Source: Vibrio sp. AND4
GTDB taxonomy: Bacteria > Pseudomonadota > Gammaproteobacteria > Enterobacterales > Vibrionaceae
DNA length: 64,000 nt
Reading direction: 5' to 3'
Assembly (NCBI RefSeq): GCF_000171815.1
Contig: NZ_ABGR01000004.1
Coordinates: 1-64,000, forward strand
Shown: in pieces, positions 63,811 through 64,000 of the stretch
Position numbering within the stretch: the first letter of the stretch is position 1
How the letters are laid out: each line of letters begins with the position of its first letter
Notes under the pieces: model-generated
Seen by the model: only the letters and a program-made list of their open reading frames with translations
Databases searched by the model: none
What the model was told of the DNA's origin: nothing
Position numbers and translations under genes: made by a program

Positions 63811-64000
63811 CAGTTAGCCTCCTTGAACCAGTTACCTTGGTTTGCGGAAAGGTTATACACAATGGCAGGATCTATTGTGCGACTATAACCCAACGGAGAC
63901 CAGCTCCACGCTTTTTTAGTCTGATTATTCTGCACCGACATAAGCATCGCGTTGTAATTCGTTAAAGAGAAGCGATTATTTAGGCCAATGGCGTATTGCA
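63810..64000 (-). CDS. 3' end of an unidentified gene
   Basis: Reading from the window edge, about 62 codons continue in frame to a TGA at 63812-63810 that overlaps the ATG of the large OmpA-domain gene (TGATG). The visible part includes AIGLNNRFSLTNYNAML and ends in NQGNWFKEAN. The strong coupling shows it is real and in the same operon. Too little is visible to name a family. Confidence 0.7.
   Translation of the reverse strand, partial: QYAIGLNNRFSLTNYNAMLMSVQNNQTKKAWSWSPLGYSRTIDPAIVYNLSANQGNWFKEAN

Overview
The window looks like a chromosome segment of a Vibrio, most likely the Harveyi clade (V. parahaemolyticus / V. alginolyticus group). The reasons are moderate GC, a type VI secretion cluster whose order matches the T6SS1 cluster as I remember it from V. 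parahaemolyticus (sigma-54 activator and ClpV divergent from hcp-vgrG, an embedded Lrp/AsnC regulator next to tssM, and a PAAR-like gene with a variable effector cassette at the edge), and CheV and MSHA-like pilin neighbours. The species call is an inference, since no search was possible.

Positions 1-9.5 kb hold ordinary accessory and housekeeping genes: a coniferyl-type aldehyde dehydrogenase, a Nudix-GNAT-GNAT operon, two EamA transporters (one RarD-like, behind a possible transcription attenuator), an exo/endonuclease/phosphatase-type lipoprotein, a PAP2 phosphatase, an MSHA-like pilin with an unusual +5 residue and a sigma-54-like promoter, and cheV.

Positions 10-22.3 kb form a signalling island. 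A BvgS-type hybrid kinase, a REC-EAL phosphodiesterase and a NarL-type regulator are arranged as in the Pseudomonas RocS1-RocR-RocA1 (SadARS) system. A LysR regulator and a second NarL-type regulator follow. Upstream lies a TonB-receptor / YfiR-like / CHASE-HAMP-PAS-GGDEF operon. Synthesis and breakdown of cyclic di-GMP are therefore encoded side by side.

Positions 22.5-27.7 kb are the variable T6SS effector cassette: a PAAR-like tip protein, an effector with an M23-like N-terminal half and a lysozyme-like C-terminal half, an LprI-type lysozyme-inhibitor immunity protein, a remnant of another secreted protein broken by an in-frame stop, and a small lipoprotein.

Positions 27.9-64 kb are the T6SS itself. 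A minus operon carries an outer-membrane barrel, FHA, TssJ, TssK and TssL. A plus operon carries a VasL-like protein, TssM and the Lrp-type regulator. A long minus operon runs from hcp through vgrG, DUF3540, a helical protein, DUF2169, a ketosynthase-like pseudoenzyme, a Ser/Thr kinase, TssA, TssB, TssC and TssE to TssF and TssG. A plus operon carries ClpV and the sigma-54 activator. A very large OmpA-domain protein and the end of another gene close the window. A good sigma-54 promoter precedes hcp, which fits the activator encoded 3 kb away. Hairpins after hcp and after tssC probably set subunit ratios. Tandem repeats sit directly after stop codons in three places; the clearest is 15 perfect 7-bp copies behind the sigma-54 activator gene.
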